Under the pieces are notes generated by a model, which did not search any database, had not been told where the DNA came from, and saw only the letters and a program-made list of their open reading frames with translations. Source: Trichopria drosophilae (lineage: Eukaryota > Arthropoda > Insecta > Hymenoptera > Diapriidae). Taken from it: a stretch of DNA of 64,000 nt. How positions within the stretch are numbered: position 1 is the first letter of the stretch; every line of letters begins with the position of its first letter. The translations under genes and the position numbers were made by a program. Of this stretch, positions 1 through 11,593 are shown in pieces. The DNA lies in assembly GCA_030407085.1 (NCBI GenBank), contig CM059582.1, forward strand, positions 134,885,001 through 134,949,000, in the 5' to 3' direction.

Positions 1-96
1 AGTGGCCCGCATAGAATAGTACGAGTAATATCCCCCGTCGTTTTCGAACTGAGCGACCCGGATAGTCGTCGGAACCCAAGGGCGCATATCAAGGAC

Positions 97-390
97 TTGA
101 AACCCTATCGCGCCCCCGACGCCGAGGAGAGTTCGAGAAGCGAATCAATCGCTCCAACCCCGATACCCGAAAACCCTACGGACCCTCAATTAAAAATGAG
201 GAGTCCGGACTCGTTAGGAGAGGAACCATTGTCACGTCGCCGCGGCCGGCCATCGAAACAGCCCCGACCGGGCACCGAAGGTCCGAATGAGCGTACCCCC
301 ATGCCACGCCGCAGCGATAAGGCCAGTAGAGGCCAGTGGAGACGACTAAAACGACCCCACCCCGAAGGCGCCCGGGTCGTCCACGCATGA
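97..390 (+). pseudogene. Gag-like N-terminal fragment with AT-hook-like motif
   Basis: About 97 codons are open in the GC-rich block, with no ATG at the left edge; the frame probably begins upstream. The product is basic and low-complexity, with an RRRGRPSK stretch near residue 47 that resembles an AT-hook. It is assigned to the retroelement only because it shares composition and orientation with the knuckle-bearing frame downstream. It could be a chance frame, since GC-rich DNA has few stop codons. Confidence 0.25.
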
Positions 391-483
391 CGTCAGCGCC
401 GCATGTCTCCTTTTCGCCGGCGCACCCGTGCGGAAGACGTCCCGGTCTACGTCCCCGAAAAGTCTAGATGCTACACTGGTACC

Positions 484-711
484 CCTATTGTTGAGGGACC
501 ACCAACCCCCCCCCCCCTTTTAACTATAAATTTTGTTGTTGTTGTTTTGCTGTTGCTGTGTATGGGTCAATTGATGTCAAACTGTGTATTGTCTTACTAA
601 TTATGCTTTCACTCTGTTAGTAGGTTATATTGTTGGGATAAAAAAGGATAAGGTTGGCCCAACTCTTAAAGTAGACCCAAACACTGTAGGGCAATCCGCC
701 TTTTGTTACAG
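484..711 (+). other. AT-rich interruption of the GC-rich block (intron or insertion)
   Basis: A poly-C run is followed by about 190 bp of AT-rich DNA between two GC-rich coding-like stretches. GGTACC occurs on both sides (478-483 and 711-716). This could be a 6-bp target duplication around a small insertion. Alternatively it is an intron ending in the acceptor-like TTGTTACAG at the right edge. The sequence does not decide between these. Confidence 0.35.
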
Positions 712-1200
712 GTACCAACCAGCAAAATGGTGAAGGTGGCACCGGGAAGGAAGAGGATCCGTTGGGCGAAGGTGCCCTGCCAGGTCACCCTCGTCCGCTC
801 CAGGGGAGCCACGGCGTCGCCACCACCGACGCCAGAGGCAGCAACTGCGGTGCCGCCACTCACCCCGGCAGAATTCCCGCCCCTGCCGAACATCTGCCAC
901 CTGCCCCAGCCGGCGGAGGCCGGGCGGGTGGTGTTCGCGCGGCCAACCGCCGACCACCCGATTCCCCCGTGCCACGCCGGCCTGAGACCCCTGCAGTTGG
1001 GGACGGCGACAGAGGAGTCGGAAGACCCATCGGGGCAACCGCGCCTCCGCCGCCCCTATGAGGCCCCCGCCCCGGACATGGACCACTCACCGGAGGAGAT
1101 GGAAGAGGACGGAGACGGGGCCGCGCAGCCCTCCATCGGGCAACCGGGGGAGAACCTCCTCGTTCGCCCCCCCCCCCTTCTCTCCCCTCCCAGTCGCTAG
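703..1200 (+). pseudogene. Proline-rich Gag-like fragment
   Basis: A 165-codon open frame very rich in Pro, Ala and Arg, with the motif TPAEFPPLP near residues 54-62; EFPPLP-type motifs recur in retroelement Gag and ORF1 proteins. It ends at a TAG shortly before the next Gag-like frame, so the two are probably pieces of one gene split by frameshifts. An acidic patch (EEMEEDGDG) lies near the C-terminus. Function is inferred from motif and neighbour only; no enzymatic domain is visible. Confidence 0.4.
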
Positions 1201-1299
1201 TCCCAATAGAGGACTTTTGCGCCTTGGTCTGGGAGGAGGAGCGGAGGGGTCGGCGGGGCAGTTCTTGAGGGGACCCCCCGAGGTGCCAAACCCGCAACC

Positions 1300-1884
1300 G
1301 TGGGCCCCCCGCCGGTGCGGGAATATGTTTGGGCCCACCCGGCACAGCCGCGCCATCTCTCCCCCCTTCGATTTGTAAGGGCCGAGTCCCTCCCGGGAAC
1401 CCCACGGACCGGCAACACCGACATCGCGCAGCCGGTGTGCGAGGAACCGCGCCGGGTTGGCGCTTCCCGCCGTCGTCGACGAACCCGCAGGGGGAACCGC
1501 ACCCGGCCGCTCCACGGGGTAGCCCATCGCGACCCCTCGCGACAACCGGGGGTCAGCCGGCCGCAGCGACCGGATTCCCCGGTTCTAATAGAAATCGCCC
1601 CAGACCGGGCAATACTAATTCGCGTGGTGTCGGTAAACCCCGGGAGGACGGCCGCGGTGACGCAGCCGCCACCCCTGATGTCCCTGCCACCCAGCCTCAT
1701 GGCACCGATAGTTCCGGTAGCGGCTCTCGGGGGACGTACCCTCACCAGGCCCGGCCCGGGACCGTTACGGGTCACCCCCGCCGAGCGCCGCTGCTGGAAT
1801 TGTGGCCAGCGAGGTCACCCGGCGCATAGCTGTTACCGGCGACTACTGGGGGGAAGGAGGTCTCGCGACGAAGGGGGCCGTTAA
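1300..1884 (+). pseudogene. Gag-like C-terminal fragment with CCHC zinc knuckle
   Basis: This 194-codon frame ends in a canonical CX2CX4HX4C knuckle (CWNCGQRGHPAHSC, residues 165-178) followed by a short basic tail, GGRRSRDEGGR. Such knuckles bind element RNA during particle assembly. The rest is Arg/Pro-rich and not recognisable. The frame overlaps another GC-rich frame at 1329-1829, taken as a shadow. No pol frame follows within the next 700 bp, so the element is truncated or the next domain has decayed. Confidence 0.5.
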
Positions 1885-2617
1885 CCCCAATCGCCGGAGG
1901 CACCCGGCCCGGTAGCGGGTAGTGTAGCCTCCTCCTCCCCATCCCAGTATCAGGGACGTGCCGGTGTCGTGTGCGTGACCTGCTGCCCCTTACGATGATG
2001 TTGTCCTTTGCGAATTATTGTTACCCTCGGCTATGTCAGCGCTCCGTGTCGTCCCCTCCCACCACGAAGACCCCGAGGACGGTGCTCGTCAACGCCCCGA
2101 CGAGTACGTCCCCCAACTAGGACCCCCGGACGAACCCCTCTCTTGCGCCGGTCGCTCGAGCGCGCACGCGCCGGCCCGACGGCGCACCGCTGGAGAAGAC
2201 AAGAAGAAGGCAGTCAGTATCTGTGAGGCTATCGACGAGAACAGTAGTTCGCGCCGCGAGTAACCACGAGTGAGATCTAAGTAAACCGCCAGTTGAAGTG
2301 AAGAAGACGACCCGGCTACCAAAAGGCGAAATCAACACCGCCAATCTGCAGGGCAGCGTTTTCGCAAGTGAGAGATCCTGGTCCAAGAAGTCAAGGAGGA
2401 TCGGAACCAGCCAACCGATCAACCAGATTCCCAAGTAAGTCCAGTGTCTTATATTAGTACCCCGCGAGTATTCGTGCCCCCCGTCCCGGTCATTTCCAAA
2501 AGAGGTTCCGCCGTCGCGAGATTTGGAGCCCGCGCCCCCGTCCCCCTTTTTTTTGTGTGTTAGGACAAATTTAAAGAGTAATCTGCCTCGTCCTTATAAG
2601 GGCGAGGTTATAAAATT
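1885..2617. other. Downstream of Gag fragment; no convincing gene
   Basis: GC content falls from left to right. An 81-codon open frame at 2018-2263 has no recognisable motif. CAAGTAAGT near 2430 looks like a splice donor but has no evident partner. A short perfect-looking hairpin (CCTCGTCCTTATAAGGGCGAGG, about 2586-2607) lies just before the next transposon. Confidence 0.4.
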
Positions 2618-2769
2618 ACACTCGTAGTTTTTACGAAATAATTCTTTTCCTAGATGTTTGAGGTAAAAAGCCTTGCAGTAGAATTATAGTGGACCTAATT
2701 CTGAACAAATTAAGAAAAAAAAATGATTTTTGATCGCCATTGGACGCGAAATTATGACGTTCTGAATGT
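2618..2769 (+). repeat. Left terminal inverted repeat
   Basis: It runs from ACACTCG to GACGTTCTGAATG and matches the reverse complement of 5516-5666 with only scattered single-base differences and a slightly different A-run length. Confidence 0.9.
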
Positions 2770-2891
2770 GATCCGGATCGCGTGAGTTCAATGCACAGGA
2801 CGGCAATTCAACACATTTTTTATTTCTATTTTACTGAACAATTTTTTTAACATAAATACATACTATAGCTCTTTTGTAGTTTCAGCAGTTC

Positions 2892-3995
2892 TTATATATG
2901 ACTACTGTTATATTCACACAAAGCACGTTGAAGTCTATCAGCATATTCTGGATGACTTCTGTCCACTTTATATTTTGTCCAAACTGTTGTGAAGTTGGAA
3001 TGAACAGACTCCATTGCTTGTTCACTAAAAAATCCTAACCCTTTTTGGGTTTCATTGCAAAAATCTATGGAAGAACACGGCATGCACTTTTGGAGTTACC
3101 GAAATACCTAGATCAAGATAACTCTTTTTAAAGTTATCAATTTTTTTCTCAAAATTGGGATCCAGGTAGGAACCGAAACATGCATTTATAACTGCCCTAA
3201 AATCATCAAAAGTTTTCACGTATTTTAAGCATTCTATTCGACTTCTTGAACGCAGTAGATCTAATTTGTCTAAAAGTTTTTTGCAGGAATTACCATTCAA
3301 TCCAGGTCTACCGTGTGTTATTTCACGATGAACATTGCATGACTTTGCCCATCTAGTAGCGACGTCTTCAAACTCTGTGAGCAAATTCGCATACAAAGTG
3401 TTTACAACACCCAACATTAAGTGTAATTCAGGTGGTGGAATAATTTGTATTAACGTTTTGTCTTCATTGGTATTAAAAGGGGGGGGGGATGAATGCAATT
3501 GTTAATGTTCTTTCGCCTTCTGCTTCTGAGATCCTGCTTCAATCCAGTTCAAATAATTTTGCATTGCATTGTATTTCCTAATGTTCTGTACATTCCACAC
3601 TCATCGAGGTGCCCTTTCATTGCAAAACACCACGTACACGGATATAAGCTACTATGAGTCACTATTCCTACCATTATGTTAGCGAGTTTCAAGTCGGTTG
3701 CGATAGTTCCTCCGAATTCATTAATTTTTATTGCCGACCACAGCTCCAATACATTGTCATAATTTTCCTGAGCACACTGTGCTAATGCGAGTATCAGCAA
3801 TTTATTTACACCTGAATCCTTGAACCGTTTCGCGCAAATTCCTTGATCGTAACATTGGCGAGACCCAGGAAATTCTCTATCGATCACGGTACTTTGAATA
3901 GAGAGACACACTTTCAAAAACTCTCCTCCACCGTCAATTCCAAACTTTAAGTGAAATTGTGATAATTGACATTCCTCCGTAACGTATTCAATCAA
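2892..3995 (-). pseudogene. Transposase core/C-terminal fragments, same element
   Basis: Three consecutive minus-strand frames (3995-3549, 3498-3052, 3083-2892) belong to one protein interrupted by frameshifts. The first has KFGIDGGGEFLKV (possible first catalytic Asp) and CTWCFAMKGH. The second has HLMLGVVNTLY and ends TPKVHAVFFH. The third has GLGFFSEQAMESVHSNF, whose SE-x-A-x-E pattern resembles the region holding the last catalytic Glu in Transib/RAG1- and Chapaev-type transposases. The order is right for a DDE enzyme. The piece joining it to the N-terminal fragment was not found, so the copy is dead. Confidence 0.6.
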
Positions 3996-4881
3996 ACCTT
4001 GTAAATCCGTGCAATAAACAACTACTTGTGCTTCTTGTGAAACTGTGATAGATTTAAGTTTTACAAAATTAAATATTTTGAAACCAAAATACTGATCAAC
4101 GCAATGATTTTTAGCTGATAATTTTTATTTTAGGTTAGGTTCAATGATATTTCTATTTTTTGAAACTACACGAATTGCTGCAGCGATACCAAGGACTTTA
4201 TTCTGACTTAAATGAAAATTGGTTTTAATCTAAAGAGAAGTGATCGTATGTCTGGCGATACTTTTTTGCCAATTGTAACATGAAGCTTCTGACCCCCTCG
4301 AGATTGAGTTAATGACAATTGGTCTGTTTTATTTTTACCTTCTTCACTTATTTTGCGTTTTAAAAGAAACGCTGAATACGATCAGTTTGAATGCATTTAG
4401 TTAAATTTTCAAGGCGAGTACTCAAATTGCATTTATGAGATAATCCGTCATGGACAATTAAACTAAAATAGTAGCTACAGCGTTTTTGGACAGTATATTT
4501 TTCTCTCTTTGCCTCATTGACTGAAATTGAAATGTAGAATAGTCAGAGAACAACGGTTGATTAGGTACAAAAATAGATATACGAAAAGAAAAAAGTTTGT
4601 TTTAACTTTTTAGTAAATGATGTGGTTTTAAAAAATTTGAGCCAATTTTATTCTTGTGGCGACATGACAATCGCTAGAATAAAGAAATTTAGAAACGAAA
4701 AAAGTAGTGATAAAAATTTAGCATATAGATTTTATTTAGTATATATATCTAGAGAGAGAAAGAGACAATTCTTATGAATGCAGACAAATTTTCAACGAAT
4801 TCGAAAAGAGGTGAAGGAAAAAACTTGAAATATGATTCCTAAAAAAGCCGGCAAAAGTTGTGCCATATAACAGAACCCCAT
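3996..4881. other. AT-rich interior of the transposon, no gene seen
   Basis: No coding frame with recognisable residues was found between the N- and C-terminal transposase pieces. It may be intron sequence or a decayed middle part of the gene. Confidence 0.4.
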
Positions 4882-5400
4882 TCAAAAAACACAAATAGCG
4901 TGAAACGATTGAATTAAAAGATTAACAAAAACCTTGTGTGTCTTTAAGAAAATTGACCCTAATTTTGAGAAATTACCATATAAATTTACATTAAAATTAC
5001 CTGATTTTACATTTGTAATATTTGACAGTATGCTAATCTTCTTAGGTAAAACAGATTTAGAAAAGTTTCCTGCTATGGGAGTTCTTGCCAATTCACAAAT
5101 GTAACAATTACATACAATATCACCGCTTAATCTTATTCTCTTGATCGGCTTAAGGCCAGAAAATTCTGGTAGTTTGATATTTTTAACTGTATCGTCTTTT
5201 AACAATTTGTAAACATTTCTGTTACATCCAGTACACAAAACTATAGGTAACCTCATATCGTCAGAATCATAGTCGACAACTTTTCCTAAATACACTTCCA
5301 CTTTACCACCTATTTTTACCATTTGCTTCGTATTTCCAAAACATAATAAACAAATTTGTTTTCGACACTCATCGTGAGTTTTTGCATGATCATTGGACAT
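4882..5400 (-). pseudogene. Transposase N-terminal fragment, RAG1-N-like zinc region
   Basis: The first ~130 residues contain an ordered Cys pattern: CLLC near residue 17, then DYDSDDMRLPIVLCTGC, then CNCYICELAR near residue 98. RAG1 of vertebrates has the same order in its N-terminal zinc-binding region (CxxC, then an Asp-containing segment with a Pro and CxxC, then C-x-IC-x2-AR). Reading stays credible to about residue 130, where CAG|GTAATT looks like a splice donor; the remainder of the open frame is probably intron. The ATG at 5400 lies about 115 bp inside the right TIR. The resemblance was judged by eye and needs a profile search. Confidence 0.55.
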
Positions 5401-5515
5401 ATTTCAACTAATGAACATATTACTTAATGTCAATCTAAAAACTAACTATGACAAACAAACCACAATCGAAATCCGCCTGTAGTCTTTTTATAAACACGGC
5501 TCATAATTGGTTAGC

Positions 5516-5666
5516 ATTCAGAACGTCATAATTTCGCGTCCAATGGCGATGAAAAATCATTTTTTTTTTCTTAATTTGTTCAGAATTAGGCCCACTATAA
5601 TTCTACTGTAAGGCTTTTTACCTCAAACATCTAGGAAAAGAATTATTTCGTAAAAACCACGAGTGT
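5516..5666 (-). repeat. Right terminal inverted repeat
   Basis: It starts CATTCAGAACGTC and ends CGAGTGT and pairs with 2618-2769. The presumptive promoter and ATG of the minus-strand gene lie just inside it. Confidence 0.9.
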
Positions 5667-5670
5667 AATT

Positions 5671-6672
5671 TAATTTAAAGGAAAATAACTCCTAAAAATT
5701 GACTTCAGAAGGTCATATCTCTGAACAATCTGTAGCAATAATTACATTTTTTTTTAATTTGTAGGGAATTTTATAGGCTTTCATTTGGATATGGGTCAAA
5801 ATCGGATTATATGTACAATACGTGAAAAATTCTAAAGAAAGTAAATTTTTTCCATTTTTTTCGCAGTTTTTGAACAATTTTTATAGGTTTTGCTTAATTT
5901 AGAAAACTGAGCTCCTCCGGCCTTGTTTCTTATGCTTTCTTAATTAAGTTAACCGGATTAAATTTTTTTTATTCCTGTTCGCTTTTAAATAACATAGTTA
6001 CACTCCAAAAAATCTTGAAAAAATCAGTTTTTTCAGAAACGGCCCAACCAATTATTCTATTTTTAAGCTTAATATAACCAGAGGAAATCCTAGAAACATA
6101 AGCAGAAGAAAAACCGGATGTGCCGCTAAACTTTCGGTTGAACTTGGTTCAGACCCACCGTGCCTTTTTTGTAGAGGAGGGAATTTCCTATAAAAAAGTC
6201 CGGGAGAGCCCTATTCTAAAATGTATAGTTTGAGCACAAGCGAGCCCGAAAGATAGAAAACGGAAGAGTCGTAGACGGCCGGACAGTAACCAGTGCTTTC
6301 CAGAGAGCATTCAGTACTCTCTGCTTCTCTCCGTGTAAGCGAGTTCGATTCGTTGTCGCTAGGGTTCCGTGTATTTACAGCGTTCCCGCTTTAAAATTGG
6401 GATTTATGAAACTCATATGATACGGCGGCATTGAAGTCTGCACTTCGAATAATTTGGTATTCGGATGTTCCTTATGCCACTTATTCGCTTTTGATTCAGT
6501 ATCTGAAATATATTTTAGGAATATTTTTCCCACCTCCTTCGTTTTTTATTACCGTCCATTTTATAATTTCTTGATTTCTTAATACTCTTGAAATTTCTTC
6601 GAGCGTAAAATTTGTATGCGCTAAAATTTAAGGTTAATTCCTGATAGGGAACTCACTAAGGCGTGGGGCACA
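5671..6672. other. Noncoding AT-rich DNA, presumed 5' flank of decayed MULE
   Basis: No gene is visible. 5700-6110 is AT-rich; 6230-6420 is of mixed composition and could be the 5' untranslated region of the MULE gene starting at 6673. A terminal ATGACGCTGAAG, expected at the left end of that MULE, was not found here, so the left end is lost or displaced. Confidence 0.35.
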
Positions 6673-9505
6673 ATGTTTATCACCCTAGATCGCATCGTGC
6701 AGTGTATAGATGAAAATTTTGACATAAATGATTATGAGACGGTATTTAATGATCTATTGAAATATTCATATAAACATAAAGATAGTAAATGGGAAGAACT
6801 ATGTAAACTCGCATACCCAGATAAATGCACTGCAACGATACGCGCTTATATTTGCAAATTGTACTATTTAGTAAAAAGGAAAAAGGTAACATTATTATTG
6901 ATGTTAAAAGAGCTTCTCAATAATAAAGAGAATAAAAAAAATACATTACTCAGAATGTAACTGAATTTGCAAATTTGGGAAATTAACGAAAAATTCCAGA
7001 ATGTAATTAATGGTGACAATAATTTTAATGGTATGGAATATACGTCTGATGATGGTGTTCAATTTGAATTAAAGTTAAACGAAGTCGCTCTAAATGATCA
7101 AAATGTTGTGCAGCCCCACCAACCCACTGTGGCAGATGATTCAAGTAAAGATTTATTCCCGATTGATGTGTCGCTATTTGAGAAAACAGCACAAGCCCAG
7201 TCCAGTATGGATAATTCTGAAGATGAAACCGCTTATAATTTCCTAGATTCCTCGAATGAGAGGCAGGCACCAAACAAAAATAATAGTACGAATGTAGGGG
7301 AAGTAGACACTGCAAATATAATTACTGAAGGCTGTATACTAGCTTTGACTGCTTCGTTTTGGAGGAAATTGTGGAGTGGAAACAGGAATTTGAAGAAAGG
7401 ATGGACTAATGATTTTAATGATGTGTTCAAAGTCACATTTCCATATTGTATTTGAAGCTTTGATGATTCCTGGTGCAGAACTAGTCCCTCAAAATATAGA
7501 CAAAATGTTGTATTATTTAGAGCAAATGCACATTGTTTGAATACGGCGTGCACCAAGTACACATTTATTATTCGTGGAGAAACTTTACTGCCATTACGAG
7601 ATACAGAAGTTCAAGTTCAAACATCATCTCCGTTTCAACACAATAAAGAATCCCACCGCCGATTCATCACCGGCGATCGCAGACAAAAAATTGTCATGGA
7701 AATGGTAAATATTTACGCTTCAACAAAAAAATTGAAAACATTGAGTAAAGTTAAAGACGATATTTTAGAAGCTGGTAATTTAAATGAAGCTCTGGATAGT
7801 GTATTTTTGCAGAAGATACAAAGGGAGAGTAACTACGATGAAATGGATAAAAAAAGAGTAATTCTTAATCAAAATCATACGTGAATCGCAAAAGGCATGG
7901 CCTGGTGACATTTTGAAAGGCTTTGTGCATTTTGCTTTAACTTACCCACTGCATGTTCTGTTAATGGCAGAAAAAGTTGTAAATGTCCCATAGATTTTAT
8001 AACGAAACACATTTATGTATACGCCGCAGTCGTAGCTGGTACGGAAGATTACAGCCCACTGGACATCGCGACATTCATATCATCTAATCATGGGATGACA
8101 GATGTTTTAATTTTCTCGGAAAATCTGGCAGACTGTTTAAGGAGATTAACGAGCAGAAAAGTAGTTATTGACAAAATAGAAAGCGATTTCAGTTTGGTTT
8201 TGCTTCAAGCTTTTTGTAGATCCTTAATGGATGCAAATTATCCATATACTTACGCGAAACCTACAATGAAATTTTGAAAGACAACCAGCAACAGATGGAA
8301 ATAAGCCTACTTCACATTTGCTCTTCTCATTTTTTGAAAACCGTTTTAAAACATATTAAAAGGGACGTTAACTGGGCATGCAAAAATTGGCAACAAATGC
8401 TTTAGTGAAACTCATACATAGCACTAGTTTGCATGAGGCATCTAAGACAATAGAAGGGCTAGTAATTTTATTCGGAGCGAAGTTTGAGGTAATTAATTAT
8501 CAAGAACTTATTCTGGAATTACTGGGTGATGATAAACATGATCTCGAAGTTGACAATAACGCAGACAAGACAGAAATCCCGACCGAAAACTCAGAAGCAA
8601 TGATACATGAGGATACAAAAAAGGAATCGCCGTTTTATGTTCATTTTCAAAACGTTAAAACCTCGGTGTTGTCAAATGCTACTTACACTGAAGTAGAAAA
8701 TGAGCACATGAATAACAAATTTTTGGACTATGTTTTTACTGCCGTATTATCCATTGTGATCTGCAGTAATGCTTGGAAAATTTAATATACTCAGAGATAC
8801 GAACGCGACCGTCGAAAATTATCGGAAAATCGAAAAGTCGTATGTATTAAATCACAGGACCAAACTTCATCTTTCGAAATACATTCGACTCAAAGAAGAG
8901 GTAACATTGCAATGATTGAGAGAAAGAACATTTTCACTAAAAACGAAGAGAGTTAAAAACAATCGTTTGAAACGTATTAAAGAAGATAAAGAAGAACTCT
9001 TCCCTGTAGAAACGTGGAAAAGAAAATCTTCCAGTAGAAGGAAGTCGAACAGGTACTACACGAGTTCATCAAAGATTTTAAAACTACCGAAAAAGAAACA
9101 CCTAACCAGAAAATTGAAGAGCATCAGAACGAAGTAGAAAAGATACATGGTGAATTGAAATCAGATACCAAAACTGAAAATGAAATTGCACAAGATGATA
9201 GCACGTTTGATTCCAGATCCGCACCTGCAACAATATTTCCAAAAAAAAATCGATTTATCCCAAAGCCACAACAAATTATTTTAAATTAGTATATATCAGT
9301 TAATTTGGAAAGTTTACAAACGCTCTTACCTAATACGCAATTAGATGATGCCGTTACAATGCTTTTATAGCATTAGCTTGTCATGAATCCGCTAATATTT
9401 TAAATTTTGACATTTTTTTTAATTCATGCATGAATCAACATGGATCGGTTAGTGCCGGGTTTGAAAAATGGGTTGCCTGTACCAATATTTGGAGCTATAA
9501 CATAT
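6673..9505 (+). pseudogene. Decayed MULE transposase-Ulp1 gene, 5' part
   Basis: This is a degenerate relative of the gene at 47043-50440, collinear with it. Reading runs in one frame from 6673 to 7884 with stops at 6958 and 7453, then shifts several times. Matching landmarks are KKGWTNDFNDVF (7393), the Cys segment AHCLNTACTKYTF (7528), the second catalytic Asp in KIESDFSLVLLQAF (8170), CSSH (about 8320), the catalytic Glu in NATVENYRKIEKSY (about 8810), and SLQTLLPNTQLDD at the start of the protease domain (9310). The segment that should carry the first Asp (LHLDATG in the intact copy) is missing. The gene breaks off at 9505 inside the protease domain and resumes at 24807. Confidence 0.8.
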
Positions 9506-9850
9506 CAGTCCAGTAGTCAGAGCTGCAAATTGGTGAATATCTCAAGTAGTGGGCCCCAAAAAAGATGCAAAAAAGTTTACCACTCTCAACCCCGGGCTTC
9601 CCGAGAAAACTGCCCCCGTAAGGGGTAAAAAACGGGAAAAGTCGATTTCTCCAAAATCTATACTTTGAAAAAAAAATGTTTCAAACAAAAAAAGTAGCTG
9701 GCACGATTTTGAACAAAATGTTCATTAGCACATATTTATAAATATTAACCAGTCTCTCAGAAATAACGATTCAAGTAACGGGTTATTTTGACTGCTAGTT
9801 GTGCGCGCGAAATCATATATTTCAAAAGATGTATAACAAGTCGACGGTAG
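9506..9850 (+). repeat. Left TIR of Academ-like element
   Basis: It shares with the reverse complement of the right end segments such as CTGCAAATTGGTGAATATC, GGGTAAAAAACGGGAAAA, TGGCACGATTTTG and TCTCAGAAATAACG in the same order. It carries a ~45-bp insertion or replacement near 9565-9610 and lacks ~40 bp present on the right. Confidence 0.75.
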
Positions 9851-10905
9851 AAATTCGATAACTTTTGTTCAGAGTCTCCTACGGGAAAAAATAAAAACGC
9901 ATTTTGAAGGGGAAGATATCAGCTTTCATATAGAATAATTACATTTTACCATAGACGAAGTCTGATTTTACAAAACTGTTAATTATAAAAACACTTTGAG
10001 GTTATGGCCGTTTTTTACGGTTTTCCAAATATTAATAAAATGTAGCAAATCCATTGAAATATTTGTATGGAATATTAATTTTGATAGTATAAACTTCAAT
10101 ACCTATACCATAAACAATCGATTTCGAGTTATGGGAAAAAGTATAACATGTTTGAATTACCCCTAAAAAACGCGGAATTGAAATTGACACATTAGAAATG
10201 ATCTCACGTCATCGATATGCTTGGACGAAAAAAATTTTGCATGGGAATTGAAGCTGGAGGTTTGTACTTTACGAAGTGATACTTATGAAGTCGAAAAATT
10301 CAAGTTTTAAACTGTTATTTTGAAAAACAAGTCGAATTTCAGCAGTTCCTAACTTTTTACAAAAACTGTCGTAGTTATTTATTCAAAGCATATTTCGAGG
10401 CGATATTAGCAGGAAATTGAAGATAAGAGTTTCTAGTATTGATTGCATATAGTGGGTATACCTGAACGAGGGTTGGGAAATGAATTGATACCTTCGAAAA
10501 CAGGTATCAATGCGACCAGCTCGTCTGTCGGTACACCGACCGGCATGACTGTATTCCTTCAGGCCCATGCGCATATGCTTGGCTGCATAACAGTATTATG
10601 TATGTACGTGCCTCGGCCTTGTGTCAGTGTGTGTACATTCCAGTTTCCAACGCGCAGAGTTGATATTACAAACACAGCTGTTCAATTAATTCTACAAATT
10701 ATTGAATTCGGTAAGTGAGGATATGTATTTAATATCGTGCCACTTATTTTATAGGTCTGGGTTTTTCTTATTAAAGATATATTTATATCCGATAACTCCG
10801 AAAACATTTGGCCTTTTAGGTTAGATTCTCTTTATACAGTATTCTCTCCATATTATCATTTATAATTTCAGAATGAAGTAATTAACTACTTTTATTCTTT
10901 TCCAG
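9851..10905 (+). promoter_or_regulatory. 5' region and 5'UTR intron of Academ-like gene
   Basis: No coding sequence is seen to about 10440. Before the gene, GAATTCG|GTAAGT at 10710/10711 is a strong donor and TTCTTTTCCAG|ATGG at 10905/10906 a strong acceptor. This suggests a ~195-bp intron in the 5' untranslated region ending exactly at the start codon. The transcription start is not identifiable. Confidence 0.5.
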
Positions 10906-11593
10906 ATGGCAGGTATTCCAATTGACGACATCTGCATCATTTGCAGAAAACAATTGGATAGTGAACCAGTAGTGACAGTGCCTCGAGGGATACAAACCCT
11001 CAAAAGTGTTAGTGCGTTAAGAAGGGACAACATCGACAGGGTGATTGGAGATTTGAACTCCATTACAATTCACGGCGAATGTAGGAGAAGGTACACGCTG
11101 TTCAAGTATGGATCCCTACTTTACAATGATTTTGGGCCACCACCATGAGTACAAGTTCCCAACTTGAGCCCGGTGAAGAAAAAACTACGAGTTGAGTGCA
11201 CCCAGTTCGATTTCAAGAACTTATGTTTCCTGTGCGGCAATGAAGCTTCAATACAAAAACAATAAAAGCGTGAAAAGAAGCGCAGAGAAATAATAGTGTT
11301 AGTGCAAACGCAAGACTGGAAGACAAGTGTTTTGAGGAAGATTGATGCCCTCCCAGACAATTCAATGAATTCTGTGCGGACTGGAATACAGACGATTGAC
11401 CTGGTGGCTGTGGAGGCCCGTTATCATAAAAAGTGCTTGGTAGCCCTATCGCTCAGTGCAGTTTCTTATAAACCAGCACAGTCTACAATGTCGAGGACAG
11501 AAATCATCGCCAGCAATATGGAGAAAGTCTTCGAGTATATTGAAGGGAGCGATGATGTACAGTTTACGCTCACTGAATTTGCAGAAATATTAG
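10906..11593 (+). pseudogene. Academ-like transposase, exon 1 (degenerate)
   Basis: It starts ATGGCAGGTATT directly after a splice acceptor. The first 80 codons include CIICRKQLDSE and HGECRRRYTLFK, a CxxC...HxxC-type arrangement. A TGA at 11146-11148 then interrupts the frame. Reading continues in the same frame with FDFKNLCFLCGNE to about 11260, where a frameshift leads into the frame ending at 11593 (YHKKCLVALSL, FTLTEFAEILG). The final AG|GTAAGTA is a consensus donor; joining it to the acceptor at 12898 keeps the frame (EILG-EDVPCPE). Two lesions make this copy inactive. Confidence 0.6.

Larger units (their letters stand above)
1..2460 (+). mobile_element. GC-rich retroelement fragment (Gag region)
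   Basis: This block is strongly GC-rich and rich in Pro, Arg and Gly codons, unlike the AT-rich rest of the window. It carries broken open frames on the plus strand, the last ending in a CCHC zinc knuckle, which is the usual end of a retroelement Gag or LINE ORF1. No reverse transcriptase, integrase or LTR was seen beside it, so LTR retrotransposon and LINE ORF1 remain alternatives. The left end lies outside the window, and the right end fades out near 2450 where composition changes. Confidence 0.5.
2618..5666 (-). mobile_element. DNA transposon with ~150-bp TIRs (possible N-RAG-TP-like)
   Basis: Two nearly identical inverted copies of about 150 bp bound this 3.05-kb element; the outermost bases are ACACTCG. 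AATT flanks both ends (2614-2617 and 5667-5670), consistent with a 4-bp target duplication, though AATT is palindromic and could belong to the repeat. Inside are minus-strand remnants of one transposase gene: an N-terminal zinc-binding piece near the right end and C-terminal pieces near the left end, separated by about 900 bp of AT-rich noncoding DNA. The family is not certain. The N-terminal piece suggests the RAG1-N-bearing transposons described in molluscs as N-RAG-TP. Confidence 0.75.

Noticed and set aside
706..1775. Long minus-strand open frames in the GC-rich block
   Set aside because: GC-rich DNA has few stop codons; these frames are antisense to the Gag-like frames and have no motif.
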